Below, one piece after another: positions 6,771 through 14,491 of a stretch of DNA of 16,706 bases (positions within the stretch are counted from its first letter, which is position 1; each line of letters begins with the position of its first letter). Location: contig JAFADB010000031.1 in assembly GCA_023425225.1 (NCBI GenBank), forward strand, positions 1-16,706, given 5' to 3'. The notes below the pieces were generated by a model that did not search any database, was not told the origin of the DNA, and saw only the letters and a program-made list of their open reading frames with translations. Position numbers and translations under genes: made by a program. The stretch is from Pseudomonadota bacterium (lineage in GTDB: Bacteria; Pseudomonadota; Gammaproteobacteria; Xanthomonadales; Xanthomonadaceae).

Positions 6771-9545
6771 CTACAGCCGGTAGCTGAAGCCCAGCAGGTA
6801 CTGCCGTCCGTACTCGGTGTATTCCTCCGGCAGGAACAGCCCGGTGCCGGTGCCTTCGCTGACCACGGTGCGGAACGGCTCGTTGGTGACGTTGTTGACC
6901 TGGAACATCAGCGACAGCCCCTTGAGCCGGCTGCCGTCCGGGAAGTCGTAGCTCAGCTGCAGGTCGGTCACGCGTTCGCTGAGCGTGTTGCGGTAGCTGC
7001 GCTGGCCGAACAGCGAGCCGTACTCGCCGCGGTAGCCGTCGCGGTAGCGCTGGCTGACACGCGCGCCGAAGCCGTGCTTCTCGTAGAACAGCGTGGCGTT
7101 GGCTACGACCTTGGACAGGCCGGGGATGGTGTCGGTGCCGGCCGAGTCGTCGTTGGGATCCGGGTCGATCGAGGACTCGGTATAGGAGCCGTTGAGCTGG
7201 ATGCCGAAGCCGTCCAGCGCCTCGGAGACCACGTCGCCGGTCACGGTGGCGGCCACTTCCACGCCGCGCATGTAGCCGCCGGTGCCGTTGGCCCAGGTGC
7301 TGAAGTTGCCGATGTTGGAGATCGGGGTGACGCCATCGTCGTCGTAGCCGCTGAAGTCCCAGCGCAGGTTCTGCCGGTAGATGTAGGTATCCAGCTTCTT
7401 GTGGAACAGCGCCAGGCTGACGTAGCTGGCCGAGCCGAAGTATTTCTCCAGCGACAGGTCGAACGAGTCGGCGCGGTACGGCTCCAGCATCGGGTTGCCG
7501 CCGCTGCCACTCCACTCGCGCGTGGTCAGGTCGACCGCGGCGCTGGCATCGGCGCTGAGGTAGTTGATCGGCGGGCGCATCAGCTGCTTGGCCGCACCCA
7601 GGCGCGCCATCCAGCCGTCGCCGAAGTCGAACACCAGGTTCAGGCTCGGCAGCGCGTCGTGGTAGCGTGCGCCCAGCGTCTGCGCGCCGACCACCTGGTC
7701 GTTGTTGGCATTGAAGCCGGTGGAGGACTGGTCGGTGCTGATGTACTGCAGGCCGGCGTTGCCGCGCAGGCGTACCCGCTCGCCCAGGTCCATGTCGATG
7801 TTGGCGCGGACGAAGAAGGTGTTGACGTCCTCCTCGACCACGTAGTCCTTGCGCAGGTCGTCGTTGCTCTCGGACAGGTGCACGTCGTAGTAGCGGCCCA
7901 GCAACGCGCGCGGATCGAAGCTGAGCAGGCCTCCGATGCCGACGAAGCCCAGCGAGGTCGGCGAATACAGCAGCGAGGGGTCGACCAATGTCGGCGTGCG
8001 TCCCGGCAGGTCGGCGAAGTAGACGTCGGCGCGCTTGTCCTTGCTGCGCCGGTTGACGTTCACGCCTACGTCGAAGCTGCGCACGATCGCGGTATCGACC
8101 ACGTAGTTCAACTGCAGGCGGCCGGCCTTGATCTCGTCCTTCTGCCAGGAGTTCTCCAGGCGCCCGTCGTGGCCCCAGTTCTGCGGATCCCACAGGTACA
8201 CGCTGCCGGGATCGGCCAGATTCGGCAGCGTGTAGCGGCCGTAGCCCGCGCTCACCGGGATGTCGAAGCCGATGTCCTGCAGCCCCAGCAACCCGGCATA
8301 GGTCTCCAGCTGCGATTGCCGGCGCTCGGCACGCGAGTAGTTCAGGTCCAGCGACAGCGTCAGCGGGTCCAGGCTGAGGGTGTTGGTCCAGCCGGCCGAG
8401 AGCAGCTTGTCCTCGCGGTTGTTGCTGTCGTTGCGGATCACCGGCTGGGCGCCGGTCAGCGTGCCGCGCACGATCACCGGCACGCCGTTGCGATCGACGG
8501 TCTCGATGTCGCGGTAGCCCACCTGGCCGCCGTCGGCGTTGGTGAACCACGGATCGTCGGACCACATCGTGCCGTGGGTCACCTCGTCCTGCTTGAACTT
8601 GGACCAGTACACGTCCAGCAGGCTGTGGAAGTGCTCGTTGGGCTTGAACTCGAACGCCGCCATCATGCCGTCGCGGGTCAGGTCGCGCGACTTCACCCAG
8701 GCTTCCGACCCCTGCAGCGCCACCGCGCCGGCCGGCTTGCCTGGCTGCGGCGCGTCCCAGGCATCGGTGTCGGCCCACCACCATTCCTTGTAGTGCTTCT
8801 CCTGGAACGGCGAATTCAGCCGCGCCACGCCCACCGCGATGCCGATGGTGTCGCCGGCGAACTGGTCCACGTAGGACGCGCTGGCACGGTAGCCGGTGTC
8901 GTCGCCGTCGCTGCTCAGGTTGCCGAGCGAGCTGCGCTCGCCGTTGCCGGTGACCACGATGCGGCGCTCGCCCAGGTCCAGCGGACGGATGGTCTGCAGG
9001 TCCACCGTGCCGGACAGGCCCTGCCCGATCACCGCGGCGTCGGCGGTCTTGTACACGGTCACCGCGTTGATCAGCTCGGCCGGGTACTGGTCGAACTCCA
9101 CGCCGCGGCTGTCGCCGGTGCTGACCTGCTCGCGGCCGTTGAGCGTGGTGCCGACGAACTGCTCGGACATGCCGCGGATGTTGATCACCTGCGAGCGACC
9201 GTCCACCCGCTGGGTGGCGATGCCGGGCAGGCGCGAGATCGAGTCGGCGATACTGATGTCGGGCAGCTTGCCGATGTCCTCGGCCGAGATCGCCTCGACG
9301 ATTGAGGTCGATTCGCTCTTGGTCTCCACCGAGGTCTCGATGCTGTGGCGGATGCCGGTGACGGTGACCGTATCGAGCGTGGTCGGATCCTGCGGAACGC
9401 CGCGCGCGGACTGCGCCGCGTCCTGGGCATTTGCGGTGATGGCGGTGATGGCCAGCGACAGGCAGCACGCCATGGCCAGCTGGCGTTTGCGGGGTGCCGG
9501 GCACAGGTGCGCGGCACGCCCCGCCGACGCGAAGACGTTGTACAT
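6771..9545 (-). CDS. TonB-dependent outer-membrane receptor (Xanthomonas/Caulobacter type)
   Basis: A 924-residue outer-membrane porin-like receptor using TonB energy, here probably importing beta-gluco-oligosaccharides. An extended signal peptide ends near ITANA (36-40). A TonB-box-like LDTVTVTGIR (57-66) leads into the plug domain (about 70-190), with EAISAEDIGKLPDISIADSI (84-103), SRLPGI (104-109), NIRGMSEQFVGTTLNGRE (122-139), FDQYPAELINAVTVYKT (151-167) and GLSGTVDLQT (176-185). These blocks are typical of the Xanthomonas/Caulobacter receptor subfamily. The 22-strand barrel fills the rest and ends in YLLGFSYRL; the last residue is Leu instead of the usual aromatic. GGAGG lies 6 bp before the ATG. 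It heads the receptor-GH3-symporter operon and is divergent from the GH30 gene. An operator palindrome covers its -10 region. The substrate is inferred from the neighbours only. Confidence 0.94.
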   Translation of the reverse strand: MYNVFASAGRAAHLCPAPRKRQLAMACCLSLAITAITANAQDAAQSARGVPQDPTTLDTVTVTGIRHSIETSVETKSESTSIVEAISAEDIGKLPDISIADSISRLPGIATQRVDGRSQVINIRGMSEQFVGTTLNGREQVSTGDSRGVEFDQYPAELINAVTVYKTADAAVIGQGLSGTVDLQTIRPLDLGERRIVVTGNGERSSLGNLSSDGDDTGYRASASYVDQFAGDTIGIAVGVARLNSPFQEKHYKEWWWADTDAWDAPQPGKPAGAVALQGSEAWVKSRDLTRDGMMAAFEFKPNEHFHSLLDVYWSKFKQDEVTHGTMWSDDPWFTNADGGQVGYRDIETVDRNGVPVIVRGTLTGAQPVIRNDSNNREDKLLSAGWTNTLSLDPLTLSLDLNYSRAERRQSQLETYAGLLGLQDIGFDIPVSAGYGRYTLPNLADPGSVYLWDPQNWGHDGRLENSWQKDEIKAGRLQLNYVVDTAIVRSFDVGVNVNRRSKDKRADVYFADLPGRTPTLVDPSLLYSPTSLGFVGIGGLLSFDPRALLGRYYDVHLSESNDDLRKDYVVEEDVNTFFVRANIDMDLGERVRLRGNAGLQYISTDQSSTGFNANNDQVVGAQTLGARYHDALPSLNLVFDFGDGWMARLGAAKQLMRPPINYLSADASAAVDLTTREWSGSGGNPMLEPYRADSFDLSLEKYFGSASYVSLALFHKKLDTYIYRQNLRWDFSGYDDDGVTPISNIGNFSTWANGTGGYMRGVEVAATVTGDVVSEALDGFGIQLNGSYTESSIDPDPNDDSAGTDTIPGLSKVVANATLFYEKHGFGARVSQRYRDGYRGEYGSLFGQRSYRNTLSERVTDLQLSYDFPDGSRLKGLSLMFQVNNVTNEPFRTVVSEGTGTGLFLPEEYTEYGRQYLLGFSYRL

Positions 9546-9563
9546 GAGCTCCCTCCAAGCTCG

Positions 9564-9583
9564 TTATGACAGCGCTGTCTTAA
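9564..9583. promoter_or_regulatory. LacI-type operator at the receptor promoter
   Basis: TTATGACAGCGCTGTCTTAA is a 20-bp palindrome with one mismatched pair; the inner GACAGCGCTGTC (9568-9579) is perfect with a central CG. It overlaps the -10 hexamer and the predicted start site of the receptor operon, a classic repressor position. It shares the core with the site at 39-54. The regulator encoded at 277-1314 is the expected ligand, an inference. The site lies about 180 bp from the GH30 start, so control of that gene is less clear. Confidence 0.75.
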
Positions 9584-9605
9584 TGAGCCCGGGGCGCACT
9601 GTCAA
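9577..9605 (-). promoter_or_regulatory. Sigma70-like promoter of the receptor-GH3-symporter operon
   Basis: On the minus strand a consensus -35 TTGACA (9600-9605) is followed after 17 bp by TAAGAC (9577-9582). The start site would be near 9570, giving a leader of about 25 nt before the ATG at 9545. The -10 is within the operator palindrome 9564-9583. The -35 context AAAGTTTGACA matches that of the left-edge promoter, and the TTGACA here may also be a degenerate second half-operator. Confidence 0.6.
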
Positions 9606-9761
9606 ACTTTCCCCGCGGCGGCGGGTGCGCGTGCGGGCAAGGCGTTATTCCGCAACGATTCCGGCCCGCCGTTCGCTCCCCGCTTATCGCGATGCAGCAT
9701 GGAAACTGCGCCGATTCGTGCCTAGATGGACGCCCCATCCTGCCTCCGACGGTGATGCGCG

Positions 9762-11225
9762 ATGAACCGCTGCCGCGTGCCGATGATCTTGCTGCCCGCA
9801 CTGCTGCTCGCGCTGTCTGCCTGCGCGACGGCCGCACCGAAGCAGTCCCCCACCGCGCCCGTCCAGGCCTGGCTCACCACCGCCGACGGCGCGTCCAGGC
9901 TGGCACCGGTCGAGGTCGTTGCCGGCGACGAGGCGGCCCCGGCGGTCGCGATCGAGGTCGATACGGGCAGCCGTGGCCAGGCCATGGTCGGGTTCGGTGC
10001 GTCCATCACCGATGCCTCGGCCTGGCTGTTCACCCATGCATTGCAGGCCGATGCGCGCGACCGGTTGCTGCGCGAACTGTTCGGCCGCGATGGCGGGCTC
10101 GGGCTGTCGTTCACCCGCCTGACCATCGGCGCCTCGGACTTCTCGCGCTCGCACTACAGCCTGGACGATCCGCCGGACGGCAGGCCCGACCCGGAACTCC
10201 GGCACTTCAGCATCGACGCCAACCGTGACGACGTGATCCCGGTGACGCGGGCGGCGCTGGCGATCAATCCGCAGCTGAAGGTCATGGCCTCGCCCTGGAG
10301 CGCACCGGCGTGGATGAAGGACAACGACAGCCTGGTGCAGGGGCGCCTGCGGCCGCAGTACTACGACGCCTTCGCCCGCTACCTGCTGCGCTATGTCGAT
10401 GCCTACCGCGACCAGGGCATCCCGATCTTCGCACTGACCGTGCAGAACGAACCGGACTTCGAACCGGCCGACTACCCGGGCATGCGCCTCAACGCCCCCG
10501 AGCGCGCGCAGTTGATCGGCCGCCACCTGGGACCGCTGTTGGCCGCGCGCGGCGCCGAGGCGCCATTGCTGTTCGACTGGGACCACAACTGGGACAAGCC
10601 GGAAGAGCCGCTGGCCATGCTGCGCGACCCGCTGGCCGGGCGCTACGTGGACGCGGTGGCCTGGCACTGCTACGAGGGCGAGCCGGCGGCGCAGGACGTG
10701 GTGCACGCGGCCTTCCCCGACAAGGATGCCTACATGACCGAGTGCTCGGGCGGCACCTGGGAGCCGATCCGCAGCGGCGGCATGACCCTGATCGCCCGGC
10801 GCATGCTGATCCAGCCGGTGCGCCACCACGCCCGCGGCGTGCTGTTCTGGAACCTGGCGCTGGACCAGGACCGCGGCCCGCACGCCGGCGGCTGCGACAC
10901 CTGCAGCGGCGTGGTCACCATCGACACGCGCGACGGCAAGATCACCCGCAACGACGAGTACTACGTGCTGGCCCATGCCAGCCGCTTCGTGCGGCCGGCG
11001 GCCGAGCGCATCGATTCCACGGACACGCAGGCCGCGCAACTGGACAACGTGGCGTTCCGCAACGTCGACGATGGCTCGTTAGTGCTGCTGGTGGCCAATT
11101 CGGCCGCCACCCCGCAGACGGTGCAGGTACGCGCGGACGACGGCATCGTGTTCGCCTATCGCATGCCCGGCAAGAGTCTGGTCACGTTCGCGTGGTCCCC
11201 GGTCGACGCGGCCGCACGGCGCTGA
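9762..11225 (+). CDS. GH30 glycoside hydrolase lipoprotein (beta-glucanase/glucosylceramidase-like)
   Basis: A 487-residue enzyme of glycoside hydrolase family 30. A lipobox LSAC (18-21) after a hydrophobic stretch predicts lipid attachment at C21, with periplasmic or surface display. GFGASITDASAW (77-88), LSFTRLTIGASDFSRSHYS (115-133) and ASPWSAPAWMK (176-186) are GH30 hallmarks. The acid/base is E230 in TVQNEP and the nucleophile E327 in MTECSGG, both intact. The C-terminal part (about 405-480) is the small beta-domain that flanks the GH30 barrel. The family includes glucosylceramidases and endo-beta-1,6-glucanases; the neighbouring GH3, receptor and symporter favour a beta-glucan, possibly 1,6-linked, but linkage cannot be read directly. 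A weak GGTGA stands upstream of the ATG at 9762; Met8 is a poor alternative because it shortens the signal peptide. It is divergent from the receptor operon with a 216-bp shared region, in which I see no clear plus-strand promoter. Confidence 0.92.
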   Translation: MNRCRVPMILLPALLLALSACATAAPKQSPTAPVQAWLTTADGASRLAPVEVVAGDEAAPAVAIEVDTGSRGQAMVGFGASITDASAWLFTHALQADARDRLLRELFGRDGGLGLSFTRLTIGASDFSRSHYSLDDPPDGRPDPELRHFSIDANRDDVIPVTRAALAINPQLKVMASPWSAPAWMKDNDSLVQGRLRPQYYDAFARYLLRYVDAYRDQGIPIFALTVQNEPDFEPADYPGMRLNAPERAQLIGRHLGPLLAARGAEAPLLFDWDHNWDKPEEPLAMLRDPLAGRYVDAVAWHCYEGEPAAQDVVHAAFPDKDAYMTECSGGTWEPIRSGGMTLIARRMLIQPVRHHARGVLFWNLALDQDRGPHAGGCDTCSGVVTIDTRDGKITRNDEYYVLAHASRFVRPAAERIDSTDTQAAQLDNVAFRNVDDGSLVLLVANSAATPQTVQVRADDGIVFAYRMPGKSLVTFAWSPVDAAARR

Positions 11226-11242
11226 ATGCGGTGGCTCTTCCC

Positions 11243-11275
11243 GGCGGACCGGCACGGCATCCCGGCCGGTCCGCC
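11243..11275 (+). terminator. Perfect 11-bp hairpin after the GH30 gene
   Basis: GGCGGACCGGC (11243-11253) pairs perfectly with GCCGGTCCGCC (11265-11275) around an 11-nt loop, starting 17 bp after the GH30 stop and ending 10 bp before the stop codon of the convergent small gene. It lacks a T-run on either strand, so it may act as a bidirectional 3'-end stabiliser or a factor-assisted terminator. Confidence 0.5.
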
Positions 11276-11285
11276 CAGGCGTCTG

Positions 11286-11498
11286 TCACACCTGCAGCGC
11301 CTTCTCCACCACGCCGAGTTGCTCGGCGATGTTGGCCAACCGGTTGGCCGTGCGTGCCTTGCCCCCGTCAAGCGCGGCCATGCGCTCGAGGATGCGCTGG
11401 TAGTCGTCCCAGAAAGTGGCACTCCTGCCATGGGTGCGATAACTGGCCAGCAACTCGGCCCCCGCCTGGTCCGCCAGATGCTCTGTCCTGGATTCCAT
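11286..11498 (-). CDS. Small helical protein of unknown function (70 aa)
   Basis: I do not recognise this 70-residue protein. The ATG at 11498 has a strong GGAGG at about 4-5 bp spacing, which decides this start; the same frame stays open upstream into mmsB without a ribosome site. The sequence is charged and predicted to be mostly helical: HLADQAGAELLASY (7-20), an aromatic patch TFWDDYQRIL (28-37), and a C-terminal stretch ARTANRLANIAEQLGVVEKA (48-67) with spaced hydrophobic residues that could form a coiled coil or dimer helix. There is no signal peptide, membrane segment or cysteine pair. It is isolated: convergent with GH30 and downstream of the mmsB terminator, with an AT-rich upstream segment as its likely promoter. 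A cytoplasmic soluble protein is likely; no function is proposed. Confidence 0.6.
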   Translation of the reverse strand: MESRTEHLADQAGAELLASYRTHGRSATFWDDYQRILERMAALDGGKARTANRLANIAEQLGVVEKALQV

Positions 11499-11535
11499 AA
11501 GGCCTCCGCATCGGAATGCCCCCTGTGAAGCCGAC

Positions 11536-11573
11536 GTTAATGCATGCACTGTTGCTTTTTCGTTACAAAATCC
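11536..11573 (-). promoter_or_regulatory. AT-rich probable promoter region of the small gene
   Basis: This is one of the few AT-rich stretches in the window and lies directly upstream of the 70-aa gene. On the minus strand it contains TTGTAA (11563-11568), an A-run and CATTAA (11537-11542), but the 20-bp spacing is too long for a standard promoter, so the hexamers are not settled. It begins at the 3' side of the mmsB terminator, as expected for a new transcription unit. Confidence 0.3.
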
Positions 11574-11604
11574 GGAAACGGCCAGCGATCGCGGGCCGTT
11601 TTCC
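11574..11604 (-). terminator. Intrinsic terminator of the valine-degradation operon
   Basis: AAACGGCC (11576-11583) pairs with GGCCGTTT (11594-11601), and the pairing extends outward through a bulge to GG/CC. On the minus strand the stem is followed by CCGGATTTTG, a short T-run. It starts 27 bp after the mmsB stop codon. The 10-nt loop contains its own palindrome GCGATCGC (11585-11592). Confidence 0.65.
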
Positions 11605-11631
11605 AAACGGTTCAGGTTCCGGCTGCGGACC

Positions 11632-12519
11632 TCAGCTGCGGACGAACAGCCTGACCACGCTGGAGAAGTCCAGCCCGCCGTTGCCGGCATTGCTGTTCAT
11701 GGCGTACAGGTTGCGCGCGAGTTCCCCCAGCGGAACCGAGGCGCCCACCCCGGTCGCCGCCTCCGCGGCCAGGCCCAGGTCCTTGAGCATCAGGTCGTTG
11801 CCGAAGCCACCGCTGTAGCCGCGCGAGGCCGGTGCGTTCTCCAGCACGCCCGGCCACGGATTGCAGACCTCGGTGGCCCAGCTGCGGCCGGTGCTCACGG
11901 CCATCATCTGCGACAGCACCTTCGGGTCCAGGCCGTGGGCGACGCCGAGGGCGATGGCCTCGCCGGTCACCGCCATGATCACGCCCAGCGCCATGTTGTT
12001 GCAGATCTTTGCCACCTGCCCGGCACCGCTCTCGCCGACGTGGAAGATGTTCTTGCCCATCGCCTCCAGCAGCGGGCGGGCGCGTTCAAGCGTCTTCTCC
12101 TCACCGCCGACGATGAAGGTCAGCGAGCCGGCGGCCGCGCCGGCGGTGCCGCCGGAAACCGGTGCGTCGAGCATGTCCAGCCCGCGCGCCTGCGCCGCGG
12201 CGGCGACCTTGCGCGCGGCGGCCGGGGCGATGGTGCTGCAGTCGATCACCAGCGTGCCGGGCGCGATCTTCGCCAGCAGCCCGTCCTCGCCCAGGTACAG
12301 CCCCTCGACATGGCGGCTCGCCGGCAGCATCGAGATCACCACCTCGGCGCCGTCCACCGCGTCGGCGGTGCCGGCCGCGGCCGATGCGCCGGCCTCCACC
12401 GCGGCGGTGACCGCGGTGCCGTTGATGTCGTAGACGCGCAGGCGGTGCCCGGCCTTGATCAGGTTCAGGGCCATCGGCCCGCCCATGTTGCCCAGGCCGA
12501 TGAAAGCGATCGTACTCAC
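11632..12519 (-). CDS. mmsB: 3-hydroxyisobutyrate dehydrogenase
   Basis: A 295-residue NAD+-dependent cytoplasmic enzyme oxidising 3-hydroxyisobutyrate to methylmalonate semialdehyde in valine breakdown. The N-terminal Rossmann motif is FIGLGNMGGPMA (6-17). The substrate-binding signature is DAPVSGGTAGAAAGSLT (118-134), the catalytic lysine is K171 in GAGQVAKICNN, and a second conserved lysine lies in LMLKDLGLA (243-251). The length is typical of the family. The start is GTG at 12519, with GGGAGGA about 7-8 bp upstream. Starting further upstream at an ATG would add 23 residues of unrelated sequence inside the preceding gene. The start overlaps the stop of the hydrolase gene as GTGA, so translation is probably coupled. 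It is the last gene of the operon and is followed by an intrinsic terminator. Confidence 0.95.
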   Translation of the reverse strand: MSTIAFIGLGNMGGPMALNLIKAGHRLRVYDINGTAVTAAVEAGASAAAGTADAVDGAEVVISMLPASRHVEGLYLGEDGLLAKIAPGTLVIDCSTIAPAAARKVAAAAQARGLDMLDAPVSGGTAGAAAGSLTFIVGGEEKTLERARPLLEAMGKNIFHVGESGAGQVAKICNNMALGVIMAVTGEAIALGVAHGLDPKVLSQMMAVSTGRSWATEVCNPWPGVLENAPASRGYSGGFGNDLMLKDLGLAAEAATGVGASVPLGELARNLYAMNSNAGNGGLDFSSVVRLFVRS

Positions 12520-13697
12520 GCGTGCGTCCTCCCGTGGAAAGCGGATGTCGTGCCCAGGTCGGCCAGCGGATGGGCCGACGAAGGCCACGGCAGCGCGAAG
12601 AAGGCCTCGGCCCAGTCGGCGCTGGCCTGCTCCAGCGTAGCCGGGTTCCAGTGCGGCTGGCGGTCCTTATCGATCAGCAGCGCACGGATGCCCTCGGCGA
12701 AATCGCCGTGCGCCGCGCAATGCAGCGCCACCACGTATTCCATCCGGAACACGTCGGCCAGCGAGGCGCTCGCCGCCCGCCGCTGCAGTTCGTAGGCCAG
12801 GCGCATCGAGCCGGGTGCGCCGGCGGCCAGGGCCTGCCGGGCGTTGGCCAGCCACGGGTCCTCGTCGTCCAGCGCCAGGATGGTGGCGACCACCCGCTGC
12901 AGGTCCGGTTGTGCGTGGGTATCGGCGATCCACTGCCGATGGCGCTGCAGCGGGCCGATGTCCGGCCGGCCGGCGAATCCGCGCAGCAGCGCCGACAGGC
13001 GCACGCGATCGATCGCGGCATCGCCGCTCCAGTCGGCCAGGACGATGGCCTCATAAACCGCGGCGCGTTGCGCCTCTGGAACGTAGTGGTCGGCCATGCC
13101 GGCATGGATGGCATCGCCGGCGCCCAGCGGCGCGCCGGTCAGCGCCAGGAACAGGCCGGCGCGGTCGGGCACGCGATGCAGCAGCCAGCTGCCACCGACG
13201 TCGGGGAACAGGCCGATGCCGATCTCGGGAAACGCCAGCTTCGAGCGCTCGCTGACCACCCGGTGGCTGGCGCCGGCCATCAGGCCGATGCCGCCGCCCA
13301 TGACGATGCCGTGGCCCCAGCACAGCAGCGGCTTGGGATAGGTGTGGATGCGGTAGTCGAGCCGGTACTCGACCTGGAAGAACTCGCTGGCATAGCGATT
13401 GTCGCCGATGTCGCTGCTGCCGCCGGCCTGGTACTCGCGCATGCTGCGGTACAGCGCCTGCAGGTCGCCGCCGGCACAGAACGCTTTCTCGCCGGCACCC
13501 TGCAGGATCACCAGGGCGATCCCGGCATCGGCGGCCCAGGCCTGCAGGCGGTCGTCCAGCAGGTGCGCCATCGCCAGCGACAGGCCGTTGAGCGTCCTCG
13601 GTGCATTGAGCGTGGCGATGCCGATGCGGCGGCCATCGCCAGCCGGGCGTTCCTCGAAGACGACCGGCATCGCGGCCGCGGATGCTTCGTCGTTCAT
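12516..13697 (-). CDS. 3-hydroxyisobutyryl-CoA hydrolase (crotonase fold)
   Basis: A 393-residue crotonase-superfamily protein. The length, well above the roughly 260 residues of plain hydratases, and the block AFPEIGIGLFPDVGGSWLL (155-173) match 3-hydroxyisobutyryl-CoA hydrolases, which release free 3-hydroxyisobutyrate and CoA. Conserved acidic residues E158 and D166 lie in that block. The CoA/oxyanion segment is FCAGGDLQALY (73-83), with a second one at GIVMGGGIGLM (130-140). The C-terminal region (about 270-370), with FRMEYVVALHCAAHGDFAEG, is the part specific to this family. The start codon overlaps the stop of the hydratase gene as ATGA, and GGAAG lies 6 bp upstream. Its product is the substrate of MmsB, encoded next. 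A true enoyl-CoA hydratase function is less likely given length and context. Confidence 0.92.
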   Translation of the reverse strand: MNDEASAAAMPVVFEERPAGDGRRIGIATLNAPRTLNGLSLAMAHLLDDRLQAWAADAGIALVILQGAGEKAFCAGGDLQALYRSMREYQAGGSSDIGDNRYASEFFQVEYRLDYRIHTYPKPLLCWGHGIVMGGGIGLMAGASHRVVSERSKLAFPEIGIGLFPDVGGSWLLHRVPDRAGLFLALTGAPLGAGDAIHAGMADHYVPEAQRAAVYEAIVLADWSGDAAIDRVRLSALLRGFAGRPDIGPLQRHRQWIADTHAQPDLQRVVATILALDDEDPWLANARQALAAGAPGSMRLAYELQRRAASASLADVFRMEYVVALHCAAHGDFAEGIRALLIDKDRQPHWNPATLEQASADWAEAFFALPWPSSAHPLADLGTTSAFHGRTHA

Positions 13698-14491
13698 GCG
13701 TTCTTCCACTGCGGTTCGCGCTTCTCCAGGAAGGCACCGACGCCCTCGACCTGGTCGGCGCTGTCGAACAGGTCGACGAAGGCCTCGCGCTCGCCCAGCA
13801 GCGAGGCCGCATGGCTCTGCCAGCGGGTGGCCTGCACCAGCTTCTTGCAGGCGGCCACGCTGGTCGGGCTCTGCCGCGCCGCGCGCGCCGCCCACTCCAG
13901 CGCCTGCGCCCGGCCCTGGCCGCTGGGCACCACCGCCTCGACCAGGCCGATCCCGAGCGCGGTGGCCGCATCGACGCGCTCGCCGAGCAGGATCATCCGC
14001 TTGGCCCAGCCCTCGCCCACCAGGCGCGGCAGGTTCTGGGTGCCGCCGGCGCACGGCAGCAGGCCGACGCTCGCCTCCGGCAGCGCCATCTGCGCGTGTT
14101 CCTCGGCGATGCGCAGGTCGCAGGCCAGCGCGCATTCCAGGCCGCCGCCCATGGCGTAGCCGTTGATCGCGGCGATGGACACGCCGCGGAACGCGCTCAA
14201 GGTCTCGAAGGCCTCGCCGAAGCGGCGCGCCGCTTCGCGCGCGACAGCCTTGTCGCCACCGGCGAACTGCTTCAGGTCGGCGCCGGCGGAAAAGAACTTC
14301 GGTCCCTCGCCGGTCACCACCAGCGCGTAGATGTCGCGGTCCGCGTCCAGCGCCTGCACCAGTCCGCGCAGCGCCGCCAGGCTGTGTACGGTCCAGGTGT
14401 TGGCCGGCGGATTGGACAGGGTGACGATGGCCGTGTGGCCATCGACGTCGAGCTTCAGTCCGGCCCAGTCGCGGCCGCGGTAGTCGTTCAT
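13694..14491 (-). CDS. Enoyl-CoA hydratase, probably methacrylyl-CoA hydratase
   Basis: A 265-residue crotonase-family hydratase, expected to add water to methacrylyl-CoA to give 3-hydroxyisobutyryl-CoA. SAGADLKQF (68-76) and NGYAMGGGLECALACDLRI (110-128) form the oxyanion and CoA pocket. The two catalytic glutamates of true hydratases are present as E119 (GGGLEC) and E139 (ALPEASVGLLPCAGGTQNLP), which supports hydratase rather than isomerase activity. The C-terminal EKREPQWKN is typical of the family. It overlaps the preceding dehydrogenase gene by ATGA and the next gene by ATGA. Its Shine-Dalgarno AGGAA lies in the loop of a small stem (14492-14506) directly before the ATG. Confidence 0.93.
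   Translation of the reverse strand: MNDYRGRDWAGLKLDVDGHTAIVTLSNPPANTWTVHSLAALRGLVQALDADRDIYALVVTGEGPKFFSAGADLKQFAGGDKAVAREAARRFGEAFETLSAFRGVSIAAINGYAMGGGLECALACDLRIAEEHAQMALPEASVGLLPCAGGTQNLPRLVGEGWAKRMILLGERVDAATALGIGLVEAVVPSGQGRAQALEWAARAARQSPTSVAACKKLVQATRWQSHAASLLGEREAFVDLFDSADQVEGVGAFLEKREPQWKNA

Noticed and set aside
7074..9305. A 743-codon plus-strand open frame opposite the receptor gene
   Set aside because: Antisense shadow of a gene with clear receptor motifs; no ribosome site or recognisable domain.
4141..9558. A single 1805-codon open frame spanning the GH3 gene and most of the receptor gene
   Set aside because: Only the GH3 part reads as a real protein; the rest is an out-of-frame shadow of the receptor gene, rich in Arg, Gly and Ala, open merely because of high GC. 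It is not a fusion.
9606..9761. Possible plus-strand promoter for GH30
   Set aside because: No hexamer pair with acceptable spacing and matches was found; calling one would be guesswork.
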